Below, piece after piece: positions 47,881-59,663 of a DNA stretch of 64,000 bases. How positions within the stretch are numbered: position 1 is the stretch's first letter; each line of letters opens with the position of its first letter. This DNA comes from Sediminivirga luteola (lineage in GTDB: Bacteria > Actinomycetota > Actinomycetes > Actinomycetales > Brevibacteriaceae): positions 1-64,000 of the forward strand of contig NZ_BMFY01000001.1 of NCBI RefSeq assembly GCF_014639315.1, written 5' to 3'. The position numbers were made by a program, and so were the translations under genes. The notes beneath the pieces are model-generated. The model searched no databases and had not been told where the DNA came from. It was given only the letters and a program-made list of their open reading frames with translations.

Positions 47881-48432
47881 GTGGACGCCAAAGACCTGGG
47901 CAGTGACATCGAACGCATTCTCGTCACCGAGGAGGAGATCAAGGCGCGGCTGGCCGAGCTGGCGGAGCAGATCGACGCGGACTACGCCGGCCGGGACGTG
48001 CTCTTGGTGGGGGTGCTCAAGGGCGCGGTCATGGTGATGGCCGATCTGGCCCGCTCGCTGCGCAGCCACGTGGAGATGGACTGGATGGCGGTGTCCTCCT
48101 ACGGCTCCGGCACCAAGTCCTCCGGCGTGGTCCGGATCCTCAAAGACCTCGACACCGACCTCACCGGGCGCGACGTGCTCATCGTGGAGGACATCATCGA
48201 CTCCGGCCTGACCCTGTCGTGGCTGGTCTCCAATCTCCGCTCGCGCGGGGCGAACTCCGTCGAGATCTGCACCCTGCTGCGCAAGCCGGAGGCGGCGAAA
48301 GTGGAGATCGACGTGAAGTACGTCGGTTTCGACGTCCCGAATGAGTTCGTCATCGGCTACGGGCTCGACTACGCGGAGAAGTACCGGAACGTGCCGTTCG
48401 TGGCGACCCTCGCCCCGCACGTGTACAGCTGA
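47881..48432 (+). CDS. hpt: Hypoxanthine phosphoribosyltransferase
   Basis: 183 residues; salvages hypoxanthine/guanine with PRPP to IMP/GMP. The PRPP-binding motif is VLIVEDIIDSGLTLSWL, with the upstream 'LLVGVLKGAVMVMADLARSL' and flexible-loop 'SSYGSGTKSSGVVRILKDL' typical of the family, and a terminal 'VGFDVPNEFVIGYGLDYAEKYRN'. GTG 47881 with AAGGAG 12 nt upstream. The order tilS-hpt-ftsH-folE is the standard actinobacterial arrangement. Confidence 0.97.
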   Translation: MDAKDLGSDIERILVTEEEIKARLAELAEQIDADYAGRDVLLVGVLKGAVMVMADLARSLRSHVEMDWMAVSSYGSGTKSSGVVRILKDLDTDLTGRDVLIVEDIIDSGLTLSWLVSNLRSRGANSVEICTLLRKPEAAKVEIDVKYVGFDVPNEFVIGYGLDYAEKYRNVPFVATLAPHVYS

Positions 48433-48562
48433 CTCCCACCCGCGCGCACTAGCGTCGTACCGGCACCGCGCAGGCCGGCATCCGATGCGTCCCACGGCGG
48501 CAGGCGCGTAAGAGACCGACGAAAGGGGAACGCCGGCCGGGCCTGGCCCGGTCGTCACCGAC

Positions 48563-50784
<2,222 letters not shown>

Positions 50785-50788
<4 letters not shown>

Positions 50789-51366
50789 GCGGGATCGATC
50801 AGCCGCGCATCGAGGCCGCCGTTCGGGAGATCCTCCTGGCGGTCGGCGAGGATCCCGACCGCGACGGCCTGCGCGATACCCCGGCACGCGTGGCGCGTTC
50901 TTACGCCGAGATCTTCGCCGGCATGCACCAGGAGGCGGAGGACGTCATGGGCGTCTCCTTCGATCTGGGGCATGACGAGATGGTGCTGGTCCGGGACATC
51001 CCGGTCTACTCCACCTGCGAGCATCATCTGGTGCCGTTCCACGGCATGGCGCACATCGGGTACATCCCCGGCGGCGAGGGCCGCGTGACCGGCCTGTCCA
51101 AGCTCGCCCGGCTGGTCGAGGTCTACGCCCGCCGGCCGCAGGTGCAGGAGCGGCTCACCACCCAGGTCGCGGACGCGCTGATGCGGATCCTGGAGCCGCT
51201 TGGCGTCATCACGGTGTTCGAGTGCGAGCACCTGTGCATGTCCATGCGCGGTGTGCAGAAACCCGGCGCCACCACCATCACCTCGGCGGTGCGCGGGCAG
51301 TTCCGCGAGGCGACCAGCAGGTCCGAGGCGATGAGCCTCATCATGGGCGGGGGGCACAGCCGATGA
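50785..51366 (+). CDS. folE: GTP cyclohydrolase I
   Basis: 193 residues; first step of tetrahydrofolate synthesis, GTP to dihydroneopterin triphosphate. Zinc and active-site motifs are present: '[23 protein letters not shown]' (Cys and His ligands), '[23 protein letters not shown]', and '[26 protein letters not shown]' (second Cys). Normal length. Translationally coupled to ftsH upstream and folP downstream through ATGA overlaps. Confidence 0.97.
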
Positions 51367-52253
51367 ACGCCGACTGGGTTCCGCCCGGCGGCGCCGGCCC
51401 GGCCCCGGCCGGCACCCGCATCATGGGGGTGCTCAACGTCACGCCCGACTCGTTCTCCGACGGCGGCCGTTATTTCGAGGTCGGGAAAGCCATCGAGCAC
51501 GGGCTCTCGCTGGCCCGCGCCGGTGCGGACATCATCGACGTCGGCGGGGAGTCCACCCGGCCCGGTGCCGCCCGCGTGGAGGAGGACGAGGAACTGCGGC
51601 GGGTCGTGCCGGTGGTGCGCGAGCTTGCCGAGCAGGGTCTCGTGATCAGCGTGGACACGATGCGCGTGCGGGTCGCCGAGGCGGCCCTGGAGGCGGGTGC
51701 CGCCATCATCAACGACGTGTCCGCCGGCCAGGCCGAGGCGGGGATGCTCGGCCTGGCCGCGCAGGCGCAGGCACCCATCGTGCTGATGCACTGGCGCGGC
51801 CACTCCGCCGGGATGCAGCAGCGCGCGGTCTATCAGGACGTCGTGGCCGAGGTGCTGGCTGAGCTGCGGCAGCGGGTGCAGGCCGCCGTGGGTGCCGGGG
51901 TCGCCGAATCGCAGATCATCCTCGATCCGGGGATCGGCTTCGCCAAGACGGCTGAGCACAACTGGCGGTTGCTGGCCGCGCAGGAGGCACTGGCCGGACT
52001 CGGCTACAAGGTGCTCATCGCCGCCTCGCGGAAGCGGTTCCTCCGCACGCTCGTCTCGCCGTCCGCGCCGGACGAGGCCGCCGAGCCGGAGCTGGACCAG
52101 GCGACGGCGGCGCTGACGGCGTTCGCGGTGGCCCGCGGTGCCTGGGCCGTCCGCGTGCACGATCCCCGCAGCTCCCGCATCGCCGCCGATGTCGCCGCCG
52201 CGCTGGCGGCCCACGCGCCCGCCGACGTCCCTCTCCGGCTGGAGGAGGAATGA
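51363..52253 (+). CDS. folP: Dihydropteroate synthase
   Basis: 296 residues; joins p-aminobenzoate to the pterin pyrophosphate; the sulfonamide target. Both signatures are intact: '[18 protein letters not shown]' and '[15 protein letters not shown]', with '[17 protein letters not shown]' and the SRKRF loop ([11 protein letters not shown]) that contacts pterin. ATG 51363 overlaps the folE stop. Length typical for actinobacterial FolP1. Confidence 0.97.
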   Translation: MNADWVPPGGAGPAPAGTRIMGVLNVTPDSFSDGGRYFEVGKAIEHGLSLARAGADIIDVGGESTRPGAARVEEDEELRRVVPVVRELAEQGLVISVDTMRVRVAEAALEAGAAIINDVSAGQAEAGMLGLAAQAQAPIVLMHWRGHSAGMQQRAVYQDVVAEVLAELRQRVQAAVGAGVAESQIILDPGIGFAKTAEHNWRLLAAQEALAGLGYKVLIAASRKRFLRTLVSPSAPDEAAEPELDQATAALTAFAVARGAWAVRVHDPRSSRIAADVAAALAAHAPADVPLRLEEE

Positions 52254-53254
52254 GCGCCGTGCCGGACCGGATCTCCCTGACCGGGCTCGCCGCGCGCGGC
52301 TTCCACGGCGTGTTCGAGCGCGAGCGGCGCGAGGGCCAGGAGTTCCTGGCCGATATCCACCTTGAGGTCGACGCCGGCAAGGCCGCGGCCACCGACGATC
52401 TCGCCGACACGGTCGACTACGGCGCCCTGGCCGGCCGGGCGGTGGAGATCATCGGCGGGGAGCCGGCCGATCTGATCGAGACCGTCGCCGAACGGCTGGC
52501 CGATGCCGCCCTGTCGTTCCGTGGTGTCCGGGCCGTGGACGTCGAGCTGCACAAGCCACAGGCACCCATCCCGCATGCGTTCCGCGACGTCAGCGTACGC
52601 ATCCGCCGCGAGCAGCCGGGGCCGCAGGAGGCCGCCGGGACACCGCGGATCGGGCAGAACGGCGGCGGGGCACCCGGTTCCGCCGCGGCCGCGCCCGGCC
52701 CCGGCGGAACGACGGCCGCCGGCAGGACGGACGCCGCGCCGCTGGAGGCGATCATCGCGCTGGGCGCCAACCTGGGCGATCCGCATGCCGCCCTGCAGGC
52801 GGCCGTGGACGCGCTGCGCCTGCACCCGCACATCGACGTCACCGCCGTCTCCGGTGTCTACCGCACCGCGCCGGTCGGCGGCGTGCCGGACCAGCCCGAC
52901 TTCCTCAACGCGGCGGCCGCCGTGCGCACCGTGCTGAGCCCGCACGAGCTGCTGGCGGCGCTGCTGGGCATCGAGGCGATGGCCGGCCGGCGGCGGGAGG
53001 TCCACCACGGGCCGCGGCTGCTGGACCTGGACCTGATCGCCGCGGGCGGGATCCGCATCGACGACGACCGTCTCACCCTGCCGCATCCGCGCGCCCGCGA
53101 GCGCGCCTTCGTCCTGGTGCCCTGGGCGGACATCGACGCCGGGGCGACCCTGCCGGACCCGCACGGGCGCCCGCGTCCGATCACCGAACTCGCCGCGGCG
53201 GCCCCGGACCGTCCCGGCCTGCGCGCCGACGGCACGCGACTGGTGCTGGACTGA
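52250..53254 (+). CDS. folBK: FolB-FolK fusion
   Basis: 334 residues. Residues 1-120 are dihydroneopterin aldolase ('LTGLAARGFHGVFERERREGQEFLADIHLEV', 'ETVAERLADAAL'). A Gly/Ala/Pro linker of about 45 residues follows, then 6-hydroxymethyl-dihydropterin pyrophosphokinase ('IIALGANLGDPHAAL', 'VYRTAPVGGVPDQPDFLNAAAAV', 'HHGPRLLDLDLIA'). The enzyme would perform two consecutive folate steps. Separate folB and folK genes are more usual; fusions are known. It shares ATGA with folP. Confidence 0.95.
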   Translation: MSAVPDRISLTGLAARGFHGVFERERREGQEFLADIHLEVDAGKAAATDDLADTVDYGALAGRAVEIIGGEPADLIETVAERLADAALSFRGVRAVDVELHKPQAPIPHAFRDVSVRIRREQPGPQEAAGTPRIGQNGGGAPGSAAAAPGPGGTTAAGRTDAAPLEAIIALGANLGDPHAALQAAVDALRLHPHIDVTAVSGVYRTAPVGGVPDQPDFLNAAAAVRTVLSPHELLAALLGIEAMAGRRREVHHGPRLLDLDLIAAGGIRIDDDRLTLPHPRARERAFVLVPWADIDAGATLPDPHGRPRPITELAAAAPDRPGLRADGTRLVLD

Positions 53255-53258
53255 TCCG

Positions 53259-53738
53259 ATGCGCTCCACCCGCCCCTTCACCCTCGCCCAGCTGGCAGTC
53301 CTGGGCCTGGTGCTGTCCGGCCTGGCGCACCGGCTGTGGGAGTCCCAGGGAATGCTGCTGCCCGGCGTGCCTTGGGTGGCGGTGCTAGGACTGAGCGTGC
53401 TCTCCGCGGTGCTGTTCTTCCTGGGCTGGCGCGTGCGCGCCTGGACCCAGGGCGATCGCAAACGGGAACTCGATCTGCTTCAGGCCGCCCGCGTCGCGGT
53501 GATGGCCAAGGCGGCGTCCCTGACCGGCGCGGGGCTAGTAGGGTGGTACGGGGGAGCGGCGCTCTACCTGATGTTCGGTACCGGCGGAGCCCGTGCGGAC
53601 ACCGGCATGCAGATGCTCATCGCCGTGGCGGTCTGCCTCGTCACCACGGTGGTGGGGATGATCGTCGAGTGGTTCTGCCAGCTTCCCCCGGACGATGGCG
53701 CCGACGGCGCCGAGGGCGAGGAACCCGAAGGAGTGTAG
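53259..53738 (+). CDS. DUF3180 membrane protein
   Basis: 159 residues; four membrane helices in two pairs ('LAQLAVLGLVLSGLAHRL', 'PWVAVLGLSVLSAVLFFLG', 'AASLTGAGLVGWYGGAALY', 'MQMLIAVAVCLVTTVVGMI') joined by a basic cytoplasmic loop with 'GDRKRELDLLQAARVAVMAKA', which is the DUF3180 signature. Always found just after folK in actinobacteria. Function unknown. Confidence 0.88.
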   Translation: MRSTRPFTLAQLAVLGLVLSGLAHRLWESQGMLLPGVPWVAVLGLSVLSAVLFFLGWRVRAWTQGDRKRELDLLQAARVAVMAKAASLTGAGLVGWYGGAALYLMFGTGGARADTGMQMLIAVAVCLVTTVVGMIVEWFCQLPPDDGADGAEGEEPEGV

Positions 53739-53742
53739 GACC

Positions 53743-54285
53743 ATGATGGCGTCCCAGATCCCGCCGAGCTGGACGCCGCCCGGCGCCATGCCGCTGCGAG
53801 AGGACCTCGGTGACCCCGCGTTCCGGCGGGTCTCCAGGCGGCTCATCCCCCTCTACCTGCTCGGCCACGCCATCGGCACCGTCATCTTCCTGGTGGTGAT
53901 CCTGGTGGCCGCGCTGCTCATCGCCTTCGGCACCGACCAGTACTGGCTGCTCGTCTTCGCGGTCGTCCCGGTGCTGATCTTCGCGATCATGGCCTTCGTC
54001 ATCGTGCGCCAGGTGAAGGCCATCGGCTACGCGGAGCGGGAGGACGATCTGCTCATCGCCACCGGCATCATGTTCCGCCGGGTCACGGTGATCCCCTACG
54101 GCCGGCTGCAGTACGTGGACGTCAAGTCCGGCCCCCTGGAACGGGCTTTCGGCCTGGCGACCCTGCATCTGCACACCGCTTCGGCCAGCACCAGCGCGGT
54201 GATCCCCGGGCTCCCGCGCGAGGAGGCGGTGCGGCTGCGGGAGAAGCTCGCCAGCCGCGCTGAACGGAACCTGGCGGGCCTGTAG
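53743..54285 (+). CDS. PH domain membrane protein (YdbS-like)
   Basis: 180 residues. Two membrane helices (about 37-82) are followed by a bacterial PH (bPH_2) domain: 'GIMFRRVTVIPYGRLQYVDVKSGPLERAFGLATLHLHTAS'. It is paired with the larger PH protein that follows with no gap, as YdbS/YdbT are in Bacillus, where the pair gives resistance to certain bacteriocins. ATG 53743 with GAAGGAG upstream. Confidence 0.88.
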   Translation: MMASQIPPSWTPPGAMPLREDLGDPAFRRVSRRLIPLYLLGHAIGTVIFLVVILVAALLIAFGTDQYWLLVFAVVPVLIFAIMAFVIVRQVKAIGYAEREDDLLIATGIMFRRVTVIPYGRLQYVDVKSGPLERAFGLATLHLHTASASTSAVIPGLPREEAVRLREKLASRAERNLAGL

Positions 54286-56733
54286 ATGTCCCAGCAGCCC
54301 CCTCCCCAGTCCCCGGAGCCTGGCGCCCCCGGTTCTGGCATCCCGGACCCCGGCGTTCCGGGGCCTCGCCCGCCGAGGCCTGGCGCTCCGGAGCCTGGAA
54401 GCTCAGAGCCTCATGCGCCGGAGGCTCATGAGGCGAAGCCCAACGCCCCGGAGCCTGGCGCTCAAGGCGAACTCCCCCGCTCCGGCCCTCACGATCCGGC
54501 CGGCTCGCACGGCGTGCCGCCGCAGAACGCCGCCCCGGGCGTGCCGTCGCAGCCCATTCCCGGTGCGCCGCAGCCTCCCGTCCCGCCGCAGCCGGCGCCC
54601 GGCGGGTTCCCGCCCGGCAACGCCGCTCCGCCGGGAGTGCCGCGCTACGGTGGCGCCCCGCCGGCCGGCGGGATTCCCGCAGCGGGACCCGGGTCTCACC
54701 CCGCCGGTCCGGCAGGTGCGCACCCGACGGCGGCTTTCCCGGCCCCGCCCGGCGGAAACGCCGGGCCTCCGCCCGGTGTGGTGCCGTCTGCAGCTCCGCC
54801 TTACGGGGCAATCCCGCCGCCCGTGCCCGCGGCCGGCCCGCAAGGCGGAGCGACCTACGGCGCAGCCTCCGGCCCGCAGAGCGGGCCTCCCTACCACGCA
54901 CCGCCGCCGCAGGGCGGGCGGCCTCTGGCCCCGGGTGCCGCCCCGGCCCACGGGTCACCGCCCGTGCCGCCCCAGCGGGGACAGCGGCAGGTGCCCGTGC
55001 CGCCGCGGGAACCGGTGCGCTTCGAGGCCGATCCACCGGGCCAGTGGCGGCGGGTCCATCCCTTCACGCCCTTCGTGCGGTCATGGCTGGCGTTCGTCGC
55101 CGTCATCGGCGGCCTGATCACGTTCGGGTTCAACACCCTCGTCGACATCGTCACCGGCGTCGGGGAAGGCGAGGTCTTCGAGTTCATCGGCTCGTTCCCG
55201 CTGTGGCCGCTCGTGCTCATCGGCGCCCTGCTGCTCGTCCTGCTCGTCGTCGGGCTGGGCTCGTGGCTGCTGTGGCGGTCCATGGGATACCGCGTGGACG
55301 CCGAATCCGTGAGCCTGCGCAAGGGCCTGCTCAACCGGAGCCATCGCACCGCGCGGCTGGACCGCGTTCAGTCGATCGACATCGCGCAGCCGCTCCTGGC
55401 GAGGCTGCTGAACCTGTCCTCGCTCACCTTCGACGTGGCCGGCGGGGACGACTCCGAGATCGCCATCGAGTTCCTCGCCAAAGACGAGGCGCTGCGCCTC
55501 CGGGATCAACTGCTCGCCCGGGTGCGGGAACTCCGCTCCCAGCGGGAAGCCGCTCGGCAGGGCGGCCCCGGCGCGCACGGCTTACAGGGCCAGCACAGTC
55601 CGCAGGGCTCCGGGACATCAGAGGCGCCGGGTGCCGGCGATCTCGGGGTACCGGGCGTTCCCGCCTCCGCTGGATCATCGTCCGCTCATCCCGACGGGCC
55701 GGGACCGTCCGGGCCGGGGAACGCCGCCACCGCAGGCGCTCCCGCCGGGATGCCGGCGCAATCCTCGCCCGAGCATCGCGCGCTCAGCCAGCTCCGTACC
55801 GCCGCCGGCGCCGGGATCGACGATCTCAGCGCGAGCTTCAATCAGCTTCTCAAGGGCTATCAGGCCCGGCGCGAGCTCGGCCACGACGGGCGTCTCCTCT
55901 ACGTCCCCACCGGCCGGGTCCTGGCCTCTACGCTTTGGCGCGGCGACACCCTGATCCTGACCGCGGCGGCCGTGGCGGTCGTCCCCGTGGTCACGGTCCT
56001 GGCCGGCCCGGTCGCCATTCCCGCGCTCCTGGGCATCCTGGGTGGCCTGGCCGCGGCCTGGGGCCGCTTCACCGAGCTGGCCAACTTCTCCGTGCAGCTC
56101 ACGCCCGACGGAGTCCTCGTCAGCCGCGGCCTGACCAGCACGCGCCGGACGATCGTTCCACTGGAGCGGTTGCAGGCGATCGGCATCAGCCAGCCGCTGC
56201 TCTGGCGCGCAACCGGATGGTGGGAGGTGCGCTTCAACATCGCCGGGACCAAGACCTCCGAGGTCAGCGGCGCCTCCAGCGTGATCCTGCCCGTCGGCAG
56301 CCGGGAGGACGTGCTGGCCCTGATGGCGCTCGCCTTGCCCGACCCCGGCACCGAGCGCGGCGCCGAACTGCTGGACGCGGCCAACACCAGCCCGGGGCCC
56401 GACGACTGGTTCGCGCCGGTGCCGGAGAGCGCTCGCTGGGTCAACCCGGCCCAGCGCCGCCGGATGGGCGTCGCCGTGACCGGCACCGTCCTGGTCTGGC
56501 GCGAGGGGCGCATCGGCCGGCGGTCCGTGTGGGTGCCGCATCCGCGGGTGCAGTCGATGGCGTTCACCCAGGGCCCGTTGCAGCGGGTGCTGGGTCTGGC
56601 GAATGTGCACCTGCACTCCACCACGGGGCCGCTGAAGCCGGTGGCCCGCAATCTGGACGTGCGCGCCGCCGCGGCGCTCTTCGCGCAGCACGCCGAACGG
56701 ACGCGCCTGGCACGGAAGGAAATGGACCGATGA
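54286..56733 (+). CDS. Multi-PH-domain membrane protein (YdbT-like) with long Pro-rich leader
   Basis: 815 residues. The first 245 residues are disordered Pro/Gly/Ala (repeats such as EPGAP, PDPGVPG, PPGG). Two membrane-helix pairs (near 265-325 and 550-595) alternate with bPH_2 domains: domain 1 'RSHRTARLDRVQSIDIAQPLL' near 345, domain 2 'TRRTIVPLERLQAIGISQPLLWRATGW' near 620, and domain 3 'GRRSVWVPHPRVQSMAFTQGPLQRVLG' near 745. The YdbT family has this three-domain layout without the leader. ATG directly follows the previous stop (TAGATG). Role in envelope protection inferred from the Bacillus pair. Confidence 0.87.
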   Translation: MSQQPPPQSPEPGAPGSGIPDPGVPGPRPPRPGAPEPGSSEPHAPEAHEAKPNAPEPGAQGELPRSGPHDPAGSHGVPPQNAAPGVPSQPIPGAPQPPVPPQPAPGGFPPGNAAPPGVPRYGGAPPAGGIPAAGPGSHPAGPAGAHPTAAFPAPPGGNAGPPPGVVPSAAPPYGAIPPPVPAAGPQGGATYGAASGPQSGPPYHAPPPQGGRPLAPGAAPAHGSPPVPPQRGQRQVPVPPREPVRFEADPPGQWRRVHPFTPFVRSWLAFVAVIGGLITFGFNTLVDIVTGVGEGEVFEFIGSFPLWPLVLIGALLLVLLVVGLGSWLLWRSMGYRVDAESVSLRKGLLNRSHRTARLDRVQSIDIAQPLLARLLNLSSLTFDVAGGDDSEIAIEFLAKDEALRLRDQLLARVRELRSQREAARQGGPGAHGLQGQHSPQGSGTSEAPGAGDLGVPGVPASAGSSSAHPDGPGPSGPGNAATAGAPAGMPAQSSPEHRALSQLRTAAGAGIDDLSASFNQLLKGYQARRELGHDGRLLYVPTGRVLASTLWRGDTLILTAAAVAVVPVVTVLAGPVAIPALLGILGGLAAAWGRFTELANFSVQLTPDGVLVSRGLTSTRRTIVPLERLQAIGISQPLLWRATGWWEVRFNIAGTKTSEVSGASSVILPVGSREDVLALMALALPDPGTERGAELLDAANTSPGPDDWFAPVPESARWVNPAQRRRMGVAVTGTVLVWREGRIGRRSVWVPHPRVQSMAFTQGPLQRVLGLANVHLHSTTGPLKPVARNLDVRAAAALFAQHAERTRLARKEMDR

Positions 56734-57656
56734 GCAGCACACAGGACGGGCTTGGCCGGGACTCGACGCGGCTGGGAGCGGGAATCATCGGCTGCGGCCG
56801 CGTCGGCGCCGTCATCGGCGCGGCGCTGCGGGGAGCCGGGCACGCCGTGATCGGGGTCTCCGCCACCAGCGAGGCCAGCAGGGAACGCGCCGATGCGATG
56901 CTCCCGGGCGTCCCGGTGCTGGAGATCCCGGAGATCGTGGAGCGCGCCGAGCTGCTCATGGTGACCGTCAGCGACGACGCCATCGGGCCGCTGGTCTCCG
57001 GGCTCGCCAAGGGCGGGCACTTCCAGGAGGGGCAGATCGTCGCGCACTGGGCCGGCAGGTTCGGCACCGAGGTGCTGCGGCCGGCCGCGGAGGCCGGTGC
57101 CATCACCATCGCCTTCCACCCCTCCCTCTCCTTCACCGGCACCAGCATCGACCTGCCGCGGCTGCGCGAAGCCACCGTCGGCGTCACCGCCGCCAAGCCG
57201 GTCCTGCCGATCGGCCAGGCGCTCGTGGTGGAGATGGGCGCCGAGCCGGTGATCCTCGCCGAAGCGGACCGCGCGTTGTATCACGCGGCGATCTGCCACG
57301 CCTCGAATCACGTCGTCACGGTGCTGTCCCAGGCGATGCGGACCCTGGAGTCACTCGGCGTCGACCAGCCCTCGCGGGTGCTGGACGCGCTGGTGACCGC
57401 GAGCGTGCGCAACACGCTCGAAAGCGGCGCCAAAGCCCTCACCGGCCCGGTGTCCCGCGGGGACGTGAGCACCGTCGAAGCGCATCTGGAAGCCCTCGCG
57501 GAGCAGGCCGCCCAGGACGGCAGCACCGAGATCCTGGACGCCTACCGCCAGATGTCCCGCGCCACCGCCCAGGCGGCACTGCAGACCGGCCGGATCACCC
57601 CGGAGACGGCCGAACGCCTGCTAGAGGTCCTGGCGGATCCGGGCAGCCGGCGCTGA
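56730..57656 (+). CDS. Rossmann-like/DUF2520 protein
   Basis: 308 residues. An N-terminal NAD(P)-type Rossmann fold ('LGAGIIGCGRVGAVIGAALRGAGHAVIGVS', 'LMVTVSDDAIGPLVSGLA') and a C-terminal helical DUF2520 domain ('ALYHAAICHASNHVVTVLSQAMRTLESLG') resemble ketopantoate reductase-like or ProC-like oxidoreductases. The usual actinobacterial order continues with panC before lysS; here panC is absent. Function probably linked to pantothenate metabolism by that association, but unproven. Overlaps the PH gene by ATGA. Confidence 0.85.
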   Translation: MSSTQDGLGRDSTRLGAGIIGCGRVGAVIGAALRGAGHAVIGVSATSEASRERADAMLPGVPVLEIPEIVERAELLMVTVSDDAIGPLVSGLAKGGHFQEGQIVAHWAGRFGTEVLRPAAEAGAITIAFHPSLSFTGTSIDLPRLREATVGVTAAKPVLPIGQALVVEMGAEPVILAEADRALYHAAICHASNHVVTVLSQAMRTLESLGVDQPSRVLDALVTASVRNTLESGAKALTGPVSRGDVSTVEAHLEALAEQAAQDGSTEILDAYRQMSRATAQAALQTGRITPETAERLLEVLADPGSRR

Positions 57657-57760
57657 CCGCCGGCATCGTGCGCGGCGGCGCTGGTGCCGCCGCGAGACGG
57701 TGCCTCCGCAGGCGGGGTGAGCTGGCTCTCAGCCGTCGGAGGTGCCGGGCCGCGGTGAAG

Positions 57761-57766
57761 TAGCCT
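57761..57766 (+). promoter_or_regulatory. Leaderless -10 (TAGCCT) of lysS
   Basis: TAGCCT, 7 nt, ATG 57774. No Shine-Dalgarno is present between them. Confidence 0.55.
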
Positions 57767-57773
57767 AGGACGT

Positions 57774-59357
57774 ATGTCGAACACCCCTGACCCCAGTGGC
57801 GGCCGCGTGCCCAGCGCCCCGTCAGCGCAGACCGCTCCGGCGGCCCGGAACGCCGCCGATGCGGCTGCCTCCGCTGAGACCGACCTCCCCGAGCAGTTGC
57901 GGATCCGGCGCGCCAAGCGCGCCCGGCTGCTGGAGCGCGGCGAGGATCCCTACCCGGTCGCGGTGGAGCGCACGCACAGCCTCGCGCAGGTGCGCGCCGG
58001 GCATCCCGATCTGGATCCGGGGCAGGAGACCGACACCGTCGTCGGCGTGACCGGCCGCGTGGTCTTCGTCCGCAATACGGGCAAGCTGTGCTTCGCCACG
58101 CTGCAGGAGGGTGACGGCACCCGCCTGCAGGCGATGCTCAGCCTCGCCGAGGTCGGCAAGGAGCGTCTGGATCAGTGGAAGGAAGACGTGGATCTGGGCG
58201 ACCACGTCTTCATCCGCGGCAGGGTGATCGCCTCTAAGCGCGGGGAGCTCTCGGTGCTGGCCGATTCCTGGCAGCTGACCGCGAAAGCGTTACGGCCCCT
58301 CCCGGTGCTGCACGCCGAGCTGTCCGAGGAGGCCCGGGTGCGGCAGCGTTACGTCGATCTGATCGTGCGCGACGAGGCGCGCAGGCTCGCCAGGCTGCGG
58401 CCGCAGGTGCTCAGCAGCCTGCGCCGGACGTTCGAGCAGCAGGGCTTCCTGGAGATCGAGACGCCCATGCTGCAGACGCTGCACGGAGGCGCCGCGGCCA
58501 GGCCGTTCGTCACGCATATGAACGCCTACGACATCGACCTCTACCTGCGGATCGCGCCGGAGCTGTTCCTCAAGCGCGCCCTGGTCGGCGGGCTGGAAAG
58601 TATTTTCGAGATCAACCGCAATTTCCGCAACGAGGGCGCAGACTCCACGCACTCGCCCGAATTCGCGATGCTGGAGGCGTACCAGGCCTACGGTGACTAT
58701 CACTCCATTGCGGAACTGACGAAGCAGCTCATTCAGAATGCCGCGCTCGAGGCATGTGGTTCGCTTCGCGTTACCCTTGCCGACGGAACGGAGTACGATT
58801 TCGGCGGCGAGTGGGAGTGGATCGGGATGTACGAGTCTCTTTCCGCCGAGCTCGGCGAGGAAATCACCCCGCGCACGCCGGTATCCCGGCTGGAGGAAAT
58901 CGCCGCCCGGCTGGATGTGGACCTGAGCGGGGTCTTCATTTCGCATGGGAAATTGGTGGAGGAGCTGTGGGAGCACTTCTACGCGGATAGGCTCCATGCG
59001 CCCACCTTCGTACGAGATTTCCCGCTCGACACGTCTCCTCTGACCCGATCGCACCGCAGCGTGGAGGGTGTCGTCGAGAAGTGGGATCTGTACGTCCGGG
59101 GCTTCGAACTCGCCACCGGATACTCGGAACTGGTCGATCCCGTAGTGCAGCGCGAGCGGTTCCTGGCGCAGGCGAAGGCGGGCAAGGCCGGCGACGAGGA
59201 GGCGATGCAGCTGGACGAGGAATTCCTGGCGGCGATGGAGTACGGCATGCCGCCGGCCGGCGGCATGGGCATGGGCATCGACAGGCTCCTCATGGCGCTG
59301 ACCGGACGCGGAATCCGGGAAACGATCCTGTTCCCTCTCGTAAAGCCGGCTGAGTAA
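57774..59357 (+). CDS. lysS: Lysyl-tRNA synthetase, class II
   Basis: 527 residues; charges tRNA-Lys. An N-terminal Ala/Pro extension of about 37 residues precedes the OB-fold anticodon domain ('[33 protein letters not shown]'). Class II motifs are motif 2 '[32 protein letters not shown]' and motif 3 '[21 protein letters not shown]'. All are intact. Between about 58590 and 59050 the codon usage changes visibly (ATT, TTT, AAT, GAA, TCT, CTT, GTT, TTG instead of GC-ending codons), unlike the rest of the gene and its neighbours. Confidence 0.97.
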   Translation: MSNTPDPSGGRVPSAPSAQTAPAARNAADAAASAETDLPEQLRIRRAKRARLLERGEDPYPVAVERTHSLAQVRAGHPDLDPGQETDTVVGVTGRVVFVRNTGKLCFATLQEGDGTRLQAMLSLAEVGKERLDQWKEDVDLGDHVFIRGRVIASKRGELSVLADSWQLTAKALRPLPVLHAELSEEARVRQRYVDLIVRDEARRLARLRPQVLSSLRRTFEQQGFLEIETPMLQTLHGGAAARPFVTHMNAYDIDLYLRIAPELFLKRALVGGLESIFEINRNFRNEGADSTHSPEFAMLEAYQAYGDYHSIAELTKQLIQNAALEACGSLRVTLADGTEYDFGGEWEWIGMYESLSAELGEEITPRTPVSRLEEIAARLDVDLSGVFISHGKLVEELWEHFYADRLHAPTFVRDFPLDTSPLTRSHRSVEGVVEKWDLYVRGFELATGYSELVDPVVQRERFLAQAKAGKAGDEEAMQLDEEFLAAMEYGMPPAGGMGMGIDRLLMALTGRGIRETILFPLVKPAE

Positions 59358-59377
59358 TTGCTTTATCTGTTCGTTAT

Positions 59378-59629
59378 GTGAATAATGGGGTGACTGTGGA
59401 GGAGTACCTGAAGGTTCTGTTGCCGTCGATCGGCGTCGCTCTCATCTTCTTCCTGGTAATGCGTTCCATCCTGATGGCCGACCGCAAGGAGCGCGCCGCG
59501 ATGGAGGAGTTCTACCGGAATGAGGAGTCTGGCCGGCCGGTGGCTGGGGCCGACCGCGGTGAAAACGCCGCGGACGGGTTCGCTGGTGCGCCTGATTCGG
59601 CGGAAACCAGCCGGGACACTCCGCGCTGA
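59378..59629 (+). CDS. Small membrane protein downstream of lysS
   Basis: About 83 residues. One membrane helix ('LLPSIGVALIFFLVMRSILMA') is followed by a basic stop-transfer (DRKER) and a soluble acidic tail rich in Glu, Gly and Ala. Small proteins of this type occur between lysS and lsr2 in Micrococcales; function unknown. The start is uncertain: GTG 59378, 59390 or 59396 are in frame and none has a strong ribosome binding site. The sequence just upstream is A/T-rich (59355-59390). Confidence 0.65.
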   Translation: MNNGVTVEEYLKVLLPSIGVALIFFLVMRSILMADRKERAAMEEFYRNEESGRPVAGADRGENAADGFAGAPDSAETSRDTPR

Positions 59630-59663
59630 GCACCAGCACCCCGAGCACAAGGAGCTTTTCGAT

